Part shown: in pieces, positions 11,577 through 23,999 of the stretch | Numbering within the stretch: position 1 is the stretch's first letter | Layout: every line of letters begins with the position of its first letter | Origin: Sipunculus nudus | Taxonomy: Eukaryota > Annelida > Sipuncula > Golfingiida > Sipunculidae | Length of the DNA: 64,000 nt | Reading direction: 5' to 3' | Assembly: GCA_026874595.1 (NCBI GenBank) | Contig: CM049309.1 | Span: 12,452,576 to 12,516,575 of the forward strand | Notes under the pieces: generated by a model | The model's input: the letters and a program-made list of their open reading frames with translations, nothing else | Databases searched by the model: none | What the model was told of the DNA's origin: nothing | Position numbers and translations under genes: made by a program

Positions 11577-11999
11577 TTAATACTGTTTGTTTCTGAGGAA
11601 GTCTCCCATGTTCATTACGGCCTGGTTGCACTCCGCTGGGCTCATGGTTCTGTCGTGCGTTCCAATGATGAGAAGTTTATAAGTCTTACATACGGTGCAC
11701 CCATTCAAGCCGTCCTTACCTATCAGTCCAAATCGACCATCGGTCATTTGAGTCTTATACTTATGACCGTTTATCGTAAATCCGCGAGAATAAAGTTGAT
11801 TAGGGACCAAAAACCCTTCGATCAGCGCCCTCACTTCACCCTCACTCAACTTGAACTCTTCTCTGTTGGTTGTGAGCTGATTGCCGTCAAGACTGTAAAA
11901 AGCTGCGTCAAGCACGTTTCCTGAAGCTTGTAAATCAGTTACATAGGAAAACCAGTTTGTTAAATACTTTTTGTCCCGGGCAATGTATTCCTCAGTCAT
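11577..11999 (-). CDS. Profilin-like actin-binding protein (profilin A, divergent paralogue)
   Basis: A 140-residue protein from the ATG at 11999 to TAA at 11577-11579, in one exon. The frame stays open 23 codons further upstream, but only from a non-ATG codon, so 11999 is the likely start. Profilins are small cytosolic proteins that bind actin monomers, poly-proline ligands and phosphoinositides. Evidence is the fold signature: the N-terminal helix with NW and Y (residues 15-19), SGNVLDAAFYSLDGN (26-40, the G-x-V-x-x-A-A strand), and the C-terminal GCTVCKTYKLLIIGT (100-114), SPAEC and MGDFLRN helix. It aligns along its length with profilin B at 23080-23475. Compared with B it has a longer N terminus and lacks the WA-x-S-x-G-F motif after the first strand. 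It may bind ligands differently. Family assignment is firm; the exact orthologue is not. Confidence 0.88.
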   Translation of the reverse strand: MTEEYIARDKKYLTNWFSYVTDLQASGNVLDAAFYSLDGNQLTTNREEFKLSEGEVRALIEGFLVPNQLYSRGFTINGHKYKTQMTDGRFGLIGKDGLNGCTVCKTYKLLIIGTHDRTMSPAECNQAVMNMGDFLRNKQY

Positions 12000-13302
12000 T
12001 GTTGGCGGCGTTCTTTTGCGAGTCCAGTTAAAAGAGTAATTCACCAATTGAATGCCTTCCAATGTCAAGAGTTACTGAGGCACTACAGATGGATCTCTAC
12101 TAAGCAGAGTACAAACTTGAGACAGACAATATGCCTTCACGTAGATAAAAAAAGTCCTGTAAAGATATCACGGTAATCAAAATGAACGGACCTCCGTTTT
12201 GCATACAATACAACTCGAGGACGGTTCAAATCGCTTGAGCTCTTAGTGCATACGAAATGTCTTCGTTTTATCAGTCCGACATCACATATGAAATATAAAT
12301 CAAGTGATTATAAATAGTGTTCCACGCAGGACCTCCCAATCAATATCCAGACACTATATAGAGGCCCGTTTGGCTCGCACTTTGTTTGCACCAACTTGAC
12401 CGGTACCTGCAGACTAGATCCTTCGTCTTCAGTGATAGGTCGCGTAGCTGTGTCGCTGTCGGCAATCTTGAAGCGCTTATGTACACTTTGTACAGGTTCA
12501 CCGTGTGGCAGCTCTGTATATATTTCTGCAGACACGTATTACGTAGATATGGTCTGTACAAATAAAATTGCTCGTCTGTACATTTCAAGCGCCTCACCAA
12601 ACGATTTCTCTATTACCGCCGCCCGCGCAGCGTGTATAAGCGTTCTTAACAGAACGTAAATTGGTCGCGATCACGCATTAAGAAAAATACGATCGTACAC
12701 GCCCGTATCCTAGGAGCTTGATCTCATTTTCGCGCCCCAATTCAATGCCGCTGAACATTTGTGTGCGACACAGACGATCGAACACCCTTAATATATACGT
12801 GTGTATATCTTCGGGTTATTTGGTTAACATGTTGGTCGTCATACGGTTTCAATATATGTGTGCATTAGCGGGCTGCACGATTAAGGATTTCTCTCTAGGA
12901 TTAACTTGCAATAACAATAACGGTTATTCCAACTAGAGCAGGTCACGCCATAAAACGGGACCTCTCTCATACGGAAAGTGTTCGTTTTTACTGTGGCAAA
13001 GACGACGTTTATATTACACGTTTCCTTGATACTGGCATATCTGACATAAAGAAGGAATATAGAAAGGTAAACATGGACAGGCCCGTGTCAACAATGGAAA
13101 CATTATACTGTGTGCAATTGGACGTATGAATTTGGACTTCTCGGATCATAGTCACCCCTGTAACCACATGACTTTCCAAAGGAAATTTCAGAGCTGGTGT
13201 TTATGTTGTGTTCCCACGTGTTTTAAGTTACATTACAGTATAAACTGTAAATAGGTACATAATATATATTTATTATACTGATTTGTGTGTTGTGCGTGTG
13301 TG
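12000..13302. other. Upstream region of profilin A, no further exon proven
   Basis: It should contain the profilin A promoter and any 5' untranslated exon. The part at about 12380-12800 is richer in CpG than its surroundings (for example CGCCGCCCGCGCAG at about 12618). Overlapping short open frames on both strands (12308-12659, 12718-12936) are not recognisable and are probably chance. No convincing splice acceptor was found right before the profilin ATG. Confidence 0.35.
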
Positions 13303-13303
13303 T

Positions 13304-13327
13304 GGGGGGGGGGGGGGGGGAGGGGGG
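13304..13327. repeat. Poly(G) run
   Basis: Seventeen consecutive G, then A and six more G, directly after a GTGTGT tract. Confidence 0.95.
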
Positions 13328-14771
13328 CATGTGCATGGTGATACAGACCGTACCAACAACTTTATGGGTTCAACGGGATGGTTGACTTTCTGAAGTACAA
13401 ACTGCGCGAATTTCACGAATAATAGTTATAAAGATAATAAATTATATATTATGCCAATTATATATATCATTATACCTATATAATTATTGGTACGATATAT
13501 TTTAATAATTATTTTTATAATTCATGTGCGTGTTTGTGTGTTAAAAGTTCACAAGGAGACTTAAATAGCACCCATTACATCCCAGATACCACGATGTCTT
13601 TCAGATATCAGGGTGGCAAGTTATCGCTGTATACATATACCGCATACAATTAAGTAGGCAATTCGTGTTAATTCATAACTATAACATCGGACAGGTCAAT
13701 GTTACCTTTCATGTACAAGACTTAAAGGGGCCTATTACGATAGTAAGATACTCAATTGAACTTTCATAAAAATAGGCCAGAAAACGCCGATCCCATGCAA
13801 CACAAGTTGTTCGTTTTGTTTATATCTACGTGTTTATAACATGTGGGGGCCATCCAAAATAATCCCAACATATTCAACAAGGACATCAGGTGGCAAGTCA
13901 GATCAACCAGAGATTCACACATGGCCTATCCAACTATAATGGCCTTTCGCACTTTTTTTCTGTTTGTCAACCGTGTTTTCTTACAGCTTGTAGGTAAACA
14001 GGGTCATACATCCAGAGGCTTTACATGAACTTTTTAAGCAGGTAATATCTAAAATTTATTAATATGTACACAGAGTAAGCCAGAAAACACATAAAATCTA
14101 CAGACCAGGCAGGTGAATATCTTGCTTTAACTGACTTGAAGAACGCACCTGCAATTCCCAAAGACACTCATAGGAGTATGACAAGAACTTTGACTCATTC
14201 GACAGTTTATTATATTTAAAATATCACATGCAGCATCTTTATATGCCTTGGCATGTTACCCCTTTTAACTGACATGTTGCGTTATTCAGTGGGGAAAATA
14301 TTGTGGATAGCGCATGCCAGCATGTGCAATGAATGAGAAAGTGAAGTCTTGTTGGAATAACTATCGTCAGAATGATAAAATAAGCAAATCAAGAGAAAAT
14401 TTATATATTTTTTTAATTGTGAATAAAATTGGCCAGGATGATGTGAAGGACTATCCCAATCAACTTCATTATATGATTTTGCAAATTAACTGGCCTCAGA
14501 CATTAATCTTAGCCGATGTATATTTTTTTTGTTTGGGGGGGGGGGGGATCCGTCGAGTAGATAAGCAATTTAACACGTTATTTTGTTGTAAGGTACATAT
14601 AATCGGGAATTCAGCTGCACTGTAAGGTCAATGACCCCAAATTAATGGCTCCTTTATATGACTCTGTTCGAGCACATGCATAATTTTAAAGAAATCCTTC
14701 AATTAGTGTTTGAGTTTACATTTATGTCAACTAATAATGACGGGGAGTTAAAACTACACGTCTACGGATAA
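13328..14771. other. Non-coding stretch, no gene seen
   Basis: AT-rich tracts at about 13435-13530 and a 13-base G run at 14535-14547. No supported gene. Confidence 0.45.
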
Positions 14772-14941
14772 ATGACCATAGGTGGCGCCAACCAGTGTAT
14801 ATATGATATAACGCTATTCATGTTTTATGGACAAATCTCAGGCCAATACCATCAGCTACTCCTGGGAAATGTAAAACGGCACAAATATGGACATATATAT
14901 GTATATGTGTGTGTATGTATATATGTTTATATATATATATG

Positions 14942-14972
<31 letters not shown>

Positions 14973-16060
14973 CCGTGTGTGTATACAATATAAAGCAACC
15001 CATGTTCTATGAATATGCAGAATATAAGGCCAATACATACAGTCAACCATCCCTGTGAAATATAAAGCGGCGCAAATCCGGAGTAGTTGTAGGTGGCGCC
15101 ACCAGTCGTATGTATGAAGTCATGCTATTCATCCAACCACTTCTGAGATGTGTGATTACACTCAAAATAGACACTCGGATGGACACCGCAATAAGGATTA
15201 CAAAAGACATCGCCAGTCTGTGTACCAGATAAACTATCAATTATTAAAGACATGAAAATTCCATATCAATACATCCAGCTCTCCCGAGAAATGTAAAACT
15301 GCCCCAAACGGAGAGACATAGGTGGAGCAACCATTATTAGATATAACTACATGTATCTATGTTTTATGCATATGGAAATTTTCAGAAAATACACCCAGCC
15401 ACACAAGAGAAAGTAAACAAAAAAACGGAGTAACAATTGTAGGTAGAGCCACCATTATGTGATTATGCTGTGTTCTATGGATATACAAAATTTCAGGAAA
15501 AATTCGTGTTAACCAAGCCGCAGCAGAAATAAAACTTTAAAACTGTGCCAAACGGAGACACAATTGTAGGTGATGCTACCATTATTAGATACAACCATTA
15601 TTAGATATCTCTGTTTTATAGATATGCAAACATACAGAAAATTACATCAAACCATAGCAGAGGAATGTAAAACTGCGCAAAAAGGAGACATATTTATCAG
15701 TGGCGGTATCAGTATTTGATATAGTTACATTTGTTCTATGGATGTACAAACTTTCAGACAAACACAACCACGCCAGTGAAATATAAAACTACGCTAAAAG
15801 AGAGAGGAACAATTGTAGGTTGCATCACGATTATGTGATAACGCTATCTATGTCCTATATATAGATAAGGCAAAGACAATCGTTTAGGCAAAAACACCCA
15901 ACCAACAACTCCATGGATATGTGTGATTTTCGCCTAAACTAGAATCCCGGTTGTAGGTTGCGTCACCAGTTTTGTTTGTAGAGCTATCTGTGTTCTATGG
16001 ATATGCTTACATTCATCCAACCATATGTATGATTTTCACCAAAAATATATGCATGAATGG
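14772..16060. repeat. Degenerate tandem array, unit about 110-150 bp
   Basis: Eight to nine diverged units share the order GTAGGTGGCGCCACC, (A)TTAT(G/T)AGATA, TGTTCTATGGATATGCAAA, TTCAG(A)AAAA, (A)CACCCAACCA, GAAATGTAAAACTGCGC and AAACGGAGACACAATT. Clear unit joins fall near 14780, 15090, 15320, 15440, 15565, 15700, 15815 and 15950. Inside it 14890-14972 is an (AT)/(GTAT) microsatellite. Confidence 0.8.
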
Positions 16061-16204
16061 ACGTCGAGCAAAGGTGAAAGATCAAATATGTCACCCCAAA
16101 TGATAGGGCACCAGTTCAAATATAGCCCTTTAAAGATGCGCCATGTTTAGGGAAATTGTATCCGAAGATTCCTAGTTTTTATTTTTCGAAACGAACGCTG
16201 CGGA

Positions 16205-16228
16205 CCCCCCCCCCCCCCCCCCCCCCCC
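16205..16228. repeat. Poly(C) run of 24
   Basis: Twenty-four consecutive C just left of the large dispersed element that starts at about 16259. Confidence 0.97.
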
Positions 16229-16258
16229 GAAAACATGGTATCGGCGGATTCAGTTTTT

Positions 16259-19200
16259 TAGCGAACCTGTGAGCTTATGCGATGGTGTGTCGTCGTCCGG
16301 CGTCCGTCGTCTGTACGTTAACCCATAATATCTTCAAAACGGCAAGAGTTAGCATCACGGCATTTTATGCAAAAAATTGGTCATCTAAAAAACTCTATCG
16401 GAATTTGTTTATTTTTTTGGCTAACTGAACTTTATATAGATTTTATAGGGAAAAAGCTAAAAAAGCTTTAAAAATCTTCTTCTCCATAACTGTTCAGCCA
16501 AATTGTCCAGTATTTCACAGAAATGATCCCTGGAACAATCTCTCTCAAGTTTTTTCGAATGATTTAAGTTTGGTGATTTTTGGCTGAGTTACAGGAAGTT
16601 GAACTTAGTAATCTGTCCAAAAAAGCATACTAAAATTACAATCTCAGAAACGGCTGAAGCTATCATCACCAAATTTTATGCCAATGTTGGTCACATGAAT
16701 CATATCTGAAATGAGGTATAGGTGGCGCCACCTGGATCGGCCTTTTTTGTACGGGGGTCATCAGTGCCCGTATCATACTGACGGCTACAAAAAACTTCTT
16801 CTCTAAAACCATATGGCCAAATTGTTAAATATCACACAGAAATGATCCTAGGGTAGTGCTTTCTGAAGTGTGTTCAAATGGTCTCAGTTCAGTGACTTTT
16901 GGCTGAGTTATGGGAAGCTGAATTTAGTCATATGCCATAACAGCCCATTTCAGCTCAGTGGCTACAAAGATCTTTTTCTCAAAAACCACTTGGCCAAATC
17001 TTAAATATCACACATTAATTATCCTTGGATGTTCATAATTCAAGTTTGTTCAAATGGTTTTGGTTCAGTGATTTTTGGCCGAGTTATGGGAGCTGAACTT
17101 AGCCATTTTGCTGTATTTTCCAATACGAGTTATTAACCTGCAAAACGTGTTTTTGACTGACGCCGCTGAGGCCAATTTGTTAAATATTTTACAAGAATAA
17201 TCCCCTGAATAATTCTTATAATTATTATCTTTTATGGTTCCAAAGAATGAATGTTGGCTGAATTATAAAGGTTGAATTGAGTCATTTTACCATATATGTT
17301 AGCTGTGTAAAGCAGATTCATCTAGCCTGGCACCAGTTCATCAGCATCCGTTTCATCATGCCTCTAGACCCTCAGATTTCAGGTTATCTATGGTTAATAT
17401 TGACAAGAATTTTTTTAAAAAGCTTTTGAAAAAATGAAGATTTATGATTTTAGATATTATTCATGCCAGGCAATGTTAACAATCACAGGTATACAGCTCT
17501 CTGTTGGTATATAAAGACGGCTTTAATTGGTATCCATATTCAACTTAATTCAAGATTTTGCCATCAGTGAGATGTATCTGTATTATAATTTTGCTTTCAA
17601 TATGCATCTGTAGTAATTTTAGTTAACCTGTGAGTTAATTCGATGTTGTGGCGGGGTCCGTAGTCAATCGTCTGTACGTTAACACATACTATTCGAAAAC
17701 GACAGGAGCTAGCATCATGAAATTTAATGCAAAAAAATTAGCCATCTGAAAAACACTGCATTTTCTTAGATTTTAATGAGAAAAAAATTAAAAAATCTTT
17801 CAAAATCTTCTCCGACGAAATGGTCAACCCAAATTGTTCAATATTTCACAGAAATAATCTTTTATATCATCTCTTACAAGTTTGTTCGAATGGTTCAAGT
17901 TCGGTGAATTTTGGCCGAGTTACAGGTTGTTGATTTTAGTCATCTGTCCAAAAAAAGCATACTAAAATGACAATCTCAGAAACGACCGCAGCTATCATCA
18001 CCAAATTTTATGTCAGTGTTGGTCACATGAGTCATATATGAAACTGAGGTATTGGTGGTGCCACCTAGATTGACCTTTTTTGTACGGGGGCCATTGCTCA
18101 TCTGTACATTAACCCATAATTTCTAAGGAATCGCACGATCTACCATCCCCAGATTTTATGCAATAATCTGTTACATATCAAATGTTGTGGGATTCAGCTT
18201 ATTTTATTGCTATCTGCATGTACTTAAATTTTATAGGGAAAAGTTGAAAAACCTTCTTGTAAACGGTCCAGCCAAATTGTTCAATATTTTTCAGAAATGA
18301 TCCCAGAGACAAGCCCTCTCAAGTTTGTTCAAATGGTTTGCATTTGATGAATTTTAGCGTAGTTACACAAATTTGACTTAGTCATTTGGCCAAGTAAACA
18401 TACTGACATAGTAGTCTCAGAAATGACAGAAGCTAGCATTACCAAGAATTGTGCAAATGTTGGTCACATGACTCATATTTGAAGTTGTAGATTTCGTGGT
18501 GCCACCTACATTGACCTGTTTTTTATGGGCAAAAAAACTCATAATTTTAGCCTCTTTCAGCTTAAAATGTTTGTGATGAAAGTGTCAAGTTGAATTGTTC
18601 AATTTTTCAAAAGAATTATCCTAGAACATGGTTCTTTCAATCATATCAGAATAGATTGAGTTTGTTTAATTTTTGGTTGAGTCATGAAAAGCTTAAATTG
18701 GTCTTATAGCCATTATTATGTCTATTTCAAACTGAGGACTGCAGTAGTATTCTTCTACAAAATTATTGTTTCAATTATATTTTCTGTAACATTGCACAAA
18801 AATTGTTCTTAGGTGGCTTTTGTTCAAATTTGTTTGAATGATTTTTGGCAGAACTATTGGCCCTCTAACAATCGGGGCAACTGCCTTTCTCACCTAAGCC
18901 TGGTCAGCCCCATGCATTAGACTCAAGGTAAGTTTGATGTATTAGCCTAATATTTTGACCTGTCTATGTGTCTTTGATGGCTTTCTCTCTCACAAGTCAG
19001 GTGTGGCCACCTACAAAGACTTTTGCACAGTGTGTGTCCCTGCGTTTTTCCCAGGAGGGGTTTGATATATCAGTCTGAAATTTGGCATTTGAATATATCT
19101 CTGATAGCTTCATTGTATACAAGACTGGTGGTGCCAGCTACAATCATTTTTGTGTTGTGTGCATCCATGCAAGAATGTCAGCAGTGATGTTTGTGTAATT

Positions 19201-19326
19201 GTTTCATATTCAAAATGTTTAGTACTTGCATTGTTCATTTACACGGAAAGTAATGGTCTAGCATTGAAGCATTATACCTGGTGTATTTCCCAATGCACAG
19301 GTTCGCATTAGGCCTGTAGGCCTTGT
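16259..19326 (+). mobile_element. Large dispersed element, Helentron/HINE-like, family 2 copy 1
   Basis: The left end lies in a T run followed by AGCGAACCTGTGAGC. The word GCGAACCTGTG (16261-16271) recurs as its exact reverse complement CACAGGTTCGC at 19296-19306, just inside a terminal stem AGGCCT-GT-AGGCCT (19310-19323) that is followed by TGTTT. Inside, a unit of about 1.3 kb is repeated in diverged form (16260-17620 and 17622-18870; the second begins AGTTAACCTGTGAG). A tail of TGTGTGTCCCTG...CAAGACTGGTGGTGCC units follows. No coding capacity. A second copy lies at 28203-32658. Subterminal inverted repeats with one partner inside a 3' hairpin, plus internal tandem units, match the described layout of non-autonomous Helentrons. 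The class assignment is inference. Confidence 0.7.
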
Positions 19327-19896
19327 TTAAACTAAAAGTTATCAACCAATTGTGTTATATCTTTGCCACCCGTGGTTATATGGCCCATAGCCAACCAAAG
19401 GTTGCCAAACCGTTCACTGCAGGCACGGTTAATGACCTCCTTTCTCATTCCTAAGACGCTATGACCGCGAATAATTGCATTAAGGTACAAACACTTAATA
19501 CAGGCCAAAGGCTTAAGCAATAACAAAGAGGATATTGATCTTCAATAGGTAAATACACGGCATGCATATACTACTTTACTATTTAATGCACACATAAAAT
19601 CCCCGTTAACACCTTCAGTTCATAGGTATTTTCTTCTATTAAATTTCTTATAAATTCTTAATTCCATGATCAGACGGCCGGACGTTAATATTTTTTTCAG
19701 ACCATGATTTGACCCGGCGTCGGAACAAAGCAGGCATCTATTTAAGTCTGGCGTTTATTAAAATACATGATCAGGTTCGGACGACAAAAGCACAAAACAA
19801 ATGTACACTTATGATAACTGGTGATTTGTATACCAAAAAAGTATATCCTTTTTTGCAATCACTCAGACTTCATTAAATATTCATTCTCATGACAGT

Positions 19897-19947
<51 letters not shown>

Positions 19948-21821
19948 AACACATATAACAACAGTTCAGTTTAATATTTTTATTTTTAATAATAACTATA
20001 AATTACAAAGTATCTTAATTATCCAAAACAAGTGTGTCATGGTATATATATACAGTTAGGGAAATCAAGAAGTTACTAAAAGGGAAATTTATAAAGTGTT
20101 TTTGTTTGATTTGCTATGAAAATAATTTACTAGCAAAATATTTCAACAAACAATCAGTTGTCTTCAATATACAAGTCGTACAAAATGTATCAACTTTTCT
20201 TTAATATATGATCAAAATGGTTTTATATACGTTGGGTACATATGCCAGAAACAGTTTTATACCCAGTGATGATTGGTAACACGTTTAACAGAAGCACAGG
20301 TTTACAGTGTATACATATGAAACTGAGATGCTATTACCCTGGACATAAATAAAATTCTAATGGGGTTTGTCCGTAATACATGCACGTTCAGCGTATAAAA
20401 ACAAGTGATATTAAAACGGTTGCATGAAGGTATAACTGTGCTACTAGAATTATATGACAATTAAAATGAATATTTGTGAATTGAATTAAGGTTACAGACC
20501 AAAAAAAATAGGAATTAAAACATGCACATTTAAACAATGACAGAAATAACTTTTTTAACTACATTTTTCCATGATTCACACTTTTAAAGATATCCTAATA
20601 AACATAGGTTAGATAATGCCCCAGCTATAATCCAGCAGTATAAATCACCTTTGCGGTGAGGTAAAGGGTCAATAAAATAAAAATAATTGACGTTCTCGTG
20701 CAACTTCTGGGATAAGTGAAGTTGACTAGGAAATACGTAAAATAGAATCACTAGACCTGTGCCATGAGAATGCGATCATGTGCCAACCTATAAATCTACA
20801 AGTATATGTGCACCAAGAATATCTATGAATACAGTACAGTTTTTGACTAGAATTTTTTCTCTCTGATTTTGTCATGTTTAAGCGATTGCAGAAAGTCACC
20901 TCGGCCCCTGTGTCACAAGTATTGAACATTGTAAGAAAGATTTGAGATACTAAAAACATAATGTAACTGACTAACAGTTGACAAAAATATGTCCGTTTAG
21001 CAACCAAATATTAGTTCCCGGTCAACCTCGCCCTCAACTGGAAGAACGGAAAAGTGGGACTGGTGCTGCCACTGAGCGAGTGAAAGTTAAACAACTAAAT
21101 CAAATACCAATAGAGGTGACAGCACCAAATGCCCATCGATATTTAGTGGTTCATAAAAGAATCAGTACATGATGAGGACTATTCCACACACGAGTGTTCA
21201 GCAAAGATAGATTTGTATATATCTCCCCACCTGTGAAAATAAAATGTATTTAATTTGTGGCAATTACATCAGAGCAAATTCAATTTACGTTGCTTCAACA
21301 CGAGAAGAAATAATGTGTCCATATTCACACCTCTTCTGCAGAACAATTCAATAATCCATACATGGGAAATAAGAATCAGATGTGTCACATATATAAATAC
21401 AATCTACTAATCATATATAATACCACAAATATTGTAAGAAGACATATTTATATTTGGATTTCCTCTTGTACCAGGCAGTATTCACACATGGGCCCCACGT
21501 GAGACCAAGCACGCTACATCTAAGTGGGGGCACCATGGGCAACTACGTCCCAACATTGCAGTCAAACATTTTAATGTGCAGTTGACCCCCTACCTTCGCA
21601 GTTGTAAAGGTAAAATGTGCAGTCCTAATTCTAGATTTGTGCAGTTCTAAAATTAAAGGGTTTTTTCTGTTACAGACTAAACATCCATTGCTATGCCCAT
21701 GAGTAAATAAATAAATTTAATCGATCATTCCCATCCCGGCTATACACCATATGTCTCTTGTATAAGAGTTTGCATTTCTGTTATATTACTATACATTTTT
21801 CATAATATCATTCATAAGCGA

Positions 21822-21909
<88 letters not shown>

Positions 21910-22435
21910 ACTCCAGATCAACTTGTAATGGTTCACCCTTAAAATATTTCTAGTGACCCTAGTCATTGCCATTTAATTGCTTTATACTTATAGGTGGGCT
22001 CTGAAGGCCTTATTTTATACTGACGAGTAACGCTTGATTACATGTCTGTGCAGTTCTAAAATCTCCTTCAAATTTAAATGTATCCTGGGGCATGTTTAAA
22101 ATGGCACAGGTTACTTTGGCATAACCACATGCCGCAAGTTAAAAGCAGAAAAAAAGAAAATCCATGGACAAAAATAACTTATTATGGAAAGACTTCAAGT
22201 TTTATTATTTTTTTAACTGGTTATAAACATTGATCACTCTAGATATAACCGATGCCAATATTAAGTCTATGTACTTTGCAAGTCCATTTTTTAGGAGGTG
22301 TTCAACAGTATCAACATACCTGCCCCTGGATGAAAGGTTAGCCCATATCTACACAATATGATAATAATCTTAGAGAACTGATATACTCTTGAAATATGTT
22401 CTAATATTTAGCTATTTATCATAGAAAATATAAAA
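19327..22435. other. Long non-coding stretch with (AT)n tracts
   Basis: No gene is supported. It contains (AT)n microsatellites at 19900-19945 and 21824-21907. The rest is AT-rich unique-looking sequence. Short open frames at 19332-19526, 20726-21007 and 20978-21172 have no recognisable product. Confidence 0.45.
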
Positions 22436-22439
22436 AAGA

Positions 22440-22655
22440 GATATCACAGTAGAGTCACAGGTCATGATGTCACATGATATCACGGTGTAGTCGCAGTTTT
22501 TTTATGTCATCATTGATCTAAGTACAGTCACAAGTTTATGACGTCATAAGATATCAAAGTCGAGTCACAGGTCTATAATGTCATAAGACATCAAAGTACA
22601 GTTGCATATTCATGACGTCATAAGATACCATAGTACCGTCACAGGTTCATAGTCA
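22440..22655. repeat. Minisatellite of about 54 bp carrying CRE palindromes
   Basis: About four to five diverged units read AGTACAGTCACAGGTTCATG, then ACGTCATAAGATATCAA. Two units contain the perfect cAMP-response-element word TGACGTCA (22539-22546 and 22613-22620); others carry degraded forms. The array lies about 430-640 bp beyond the 3' end of profilin B. Confidence 0.75.
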
Positions 22656-23079
22656 TAAAATATAAATCTCATGATAACTAAAATCCTCATAACATTATGC
22701 AAACACCATTTAACGGTACACAGAATGTGAATATATATTTAAATACTGCAACACTAAAGCACCATAACCCCAGGAAGAACTACAATAATCGAATACTGTA
22801 CAAAGTAAATTAACCTATATTTCTCGTGTGACCTGAAAATTATTTAATACTGAATCAAACTGTAATTTTTACATTCACATTATGTTAATAAAAAAAGCTG
22901 TAGATGAACTGTTATTAAGCTTATCATGATTGAAAGGTTATAATGTATCATACATTCAGTTACATAGATTTTCATGAAGTATATCACTTCACTTCCTGGT
23001 CTCCAGACCTTCTTATTCGGGGAGCGAGACGATTGAACAGTTGAATCAGTACGGTACACAAAATACCCACACTACATTG

Positions 23080-23475
23080 TTAAAACCCTTCATTGCGAAG
23101 ATAATCCGCCAGTTTCAGACTGAGGCTGTAACACTGTCCGGGGTGTACGCCTTCTTCATATGTCGTAATCAACAAAAGTCGTTTACATTTACACACAACA
23201 CAGCCAGCTGGTCCGGATTTCCCAAGAATTATATCACCGTTGACTTTAATGCATGTGTATATTGTCTCATTGAGGCTGATGCCTTCAGCCCTGATTTTCT
23301 CGGGATCTGTGAAGCTTTTGATCAGCATTTTGGCTTCTGGGCTGGTTACCTCAAAGCCAGGGGAAGTCGCCCAGCGCTGAACTGGATCAGTACCAAATAT
23401 TGCTGCCTTTGCGACATGCCCGCTTGCTAAAAGCGTATTGTGCACATAATCGTCCCAGCCCCGCTTCCCAGACAT
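23080..23475 (-). CDS. Profilin (profilin B)
   Basis: A 131-residue protein from ATG at 23475 to TAA at 23080-23082, uninterrupted. Length and motifs are those of an animal profilin: N-terminal GWDDYV (6-11), ASGHVAKAAIFG (17-28), WATSPGF (35-41, the conserved W-A-x-S-x-G-F), GCVVCKCKRLLLITTYEEG (91-109) and the C-terminal helix LADYLRNEGF (122-131). Its expected role is actin-monomer binding and delivery to poly-proline-containing nucleators at the cell cortex. On the minus strand the sequence before the ATG is a pyrimidine-rich TGTTGTTTCAG acceptor ending at 23492, so the coding exon begins with 16 untranslated bases and an upstream 5' exon exists. It is a tandem, same-strand relative of profilin A about 11 kb away. 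Confidence 0.95.
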   Translation of the reverse strand: MSGKRGWDDYVHNTLLASGHVAKAAIFGTDPVQRWATSPGFEVTSPEAKMLIKSFTDPEKIRAEGISLNETIYTCIKVNGDIILGKSGPAGCVVCKCKRLLLITTYEEGVHPGQCYSLSLKLADYLRNEGF

Positions 23476-23862
23476 GGCGTTCGACGGCTGTCTGAAACAA
23501 CAGTTAAATTAAATTTAATCCAGTGTAATCTGGTTACTTCCTCGAGGCGTATCAAAGTCCCATCAAGTAATGACCTATCCACGCCTGTTTATCAATTCTA
23601 TTGACGTACGTATTGTCTCACTCTCAGGTCAGGGACTTGCACTTTTTACCCAATCTCACACCATACACAACGCTACAACTTACGTTGTGACCCACAGGTC
23701 TAATAACTCCTTCAGTTAGTTAAATAGCACAGATCAAAACCAATTAATACGATTTTCTATTCAAGATACCAGTAATATATATCCTGGAAAATTTAATTCC
23801 ATCTGTCAAAACAACTCGTATCATAGGAAGCTATGTGGTATCCAGGGCGCAGACATATTGGT

Positions 23863-23970
23863 CAAGATCTCACTCACGCGAGACTCAGTACGAGGTATTG
23901 GAAGGCGCCATTTTGAAACCGGTGCACGCTGTTCGGTGCCTTGTTTTGACGTTTGAATGACAGGTAAGGA
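23863..23970. promoter_or_regulatory. Candidate divergent promoter with outward donors
   Basis: A CpG-containing stretch holds GCGCCATTTTG (23905-23915), which fits the YY1-type GCCAT core common near animal transcription starts. On the plus strand GACAG|GTAAGG (donor at 23964) is a near-perfect 5' splice site; on the minus strand CGC|GTGAGT (donor at 23877) is another. Profilin B (minus) and CSE1L (plus) both have acceptors immediately before their ATGs and both need a 5' exon from somewhere. A shared promoter here would supply both. The CSE1L intron would be about 9.6 kb. This is inference from sequence words only. Confidence 0.3.
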
Positions 23971-23999
23971 AAGAAGACAATTTATGTGACACAAAACGT

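Noticed and set aside
11655-11924. 89-codon plus-strand open frame
   Set aside because: It is the antisense shadow of profilin A; the minus frame has the conserved profilin motifs.
12000-12068. 23 extra N-terminal codons for profilin A
   Set aside because: The frame is open but begins at a non-ATG codon; the ATG at 11999 is the first usable start and gives a normal profilin length.
23041-23430. 129-codon plus-strand open frame
   Set aside because: Antisense shadow of profilin B.
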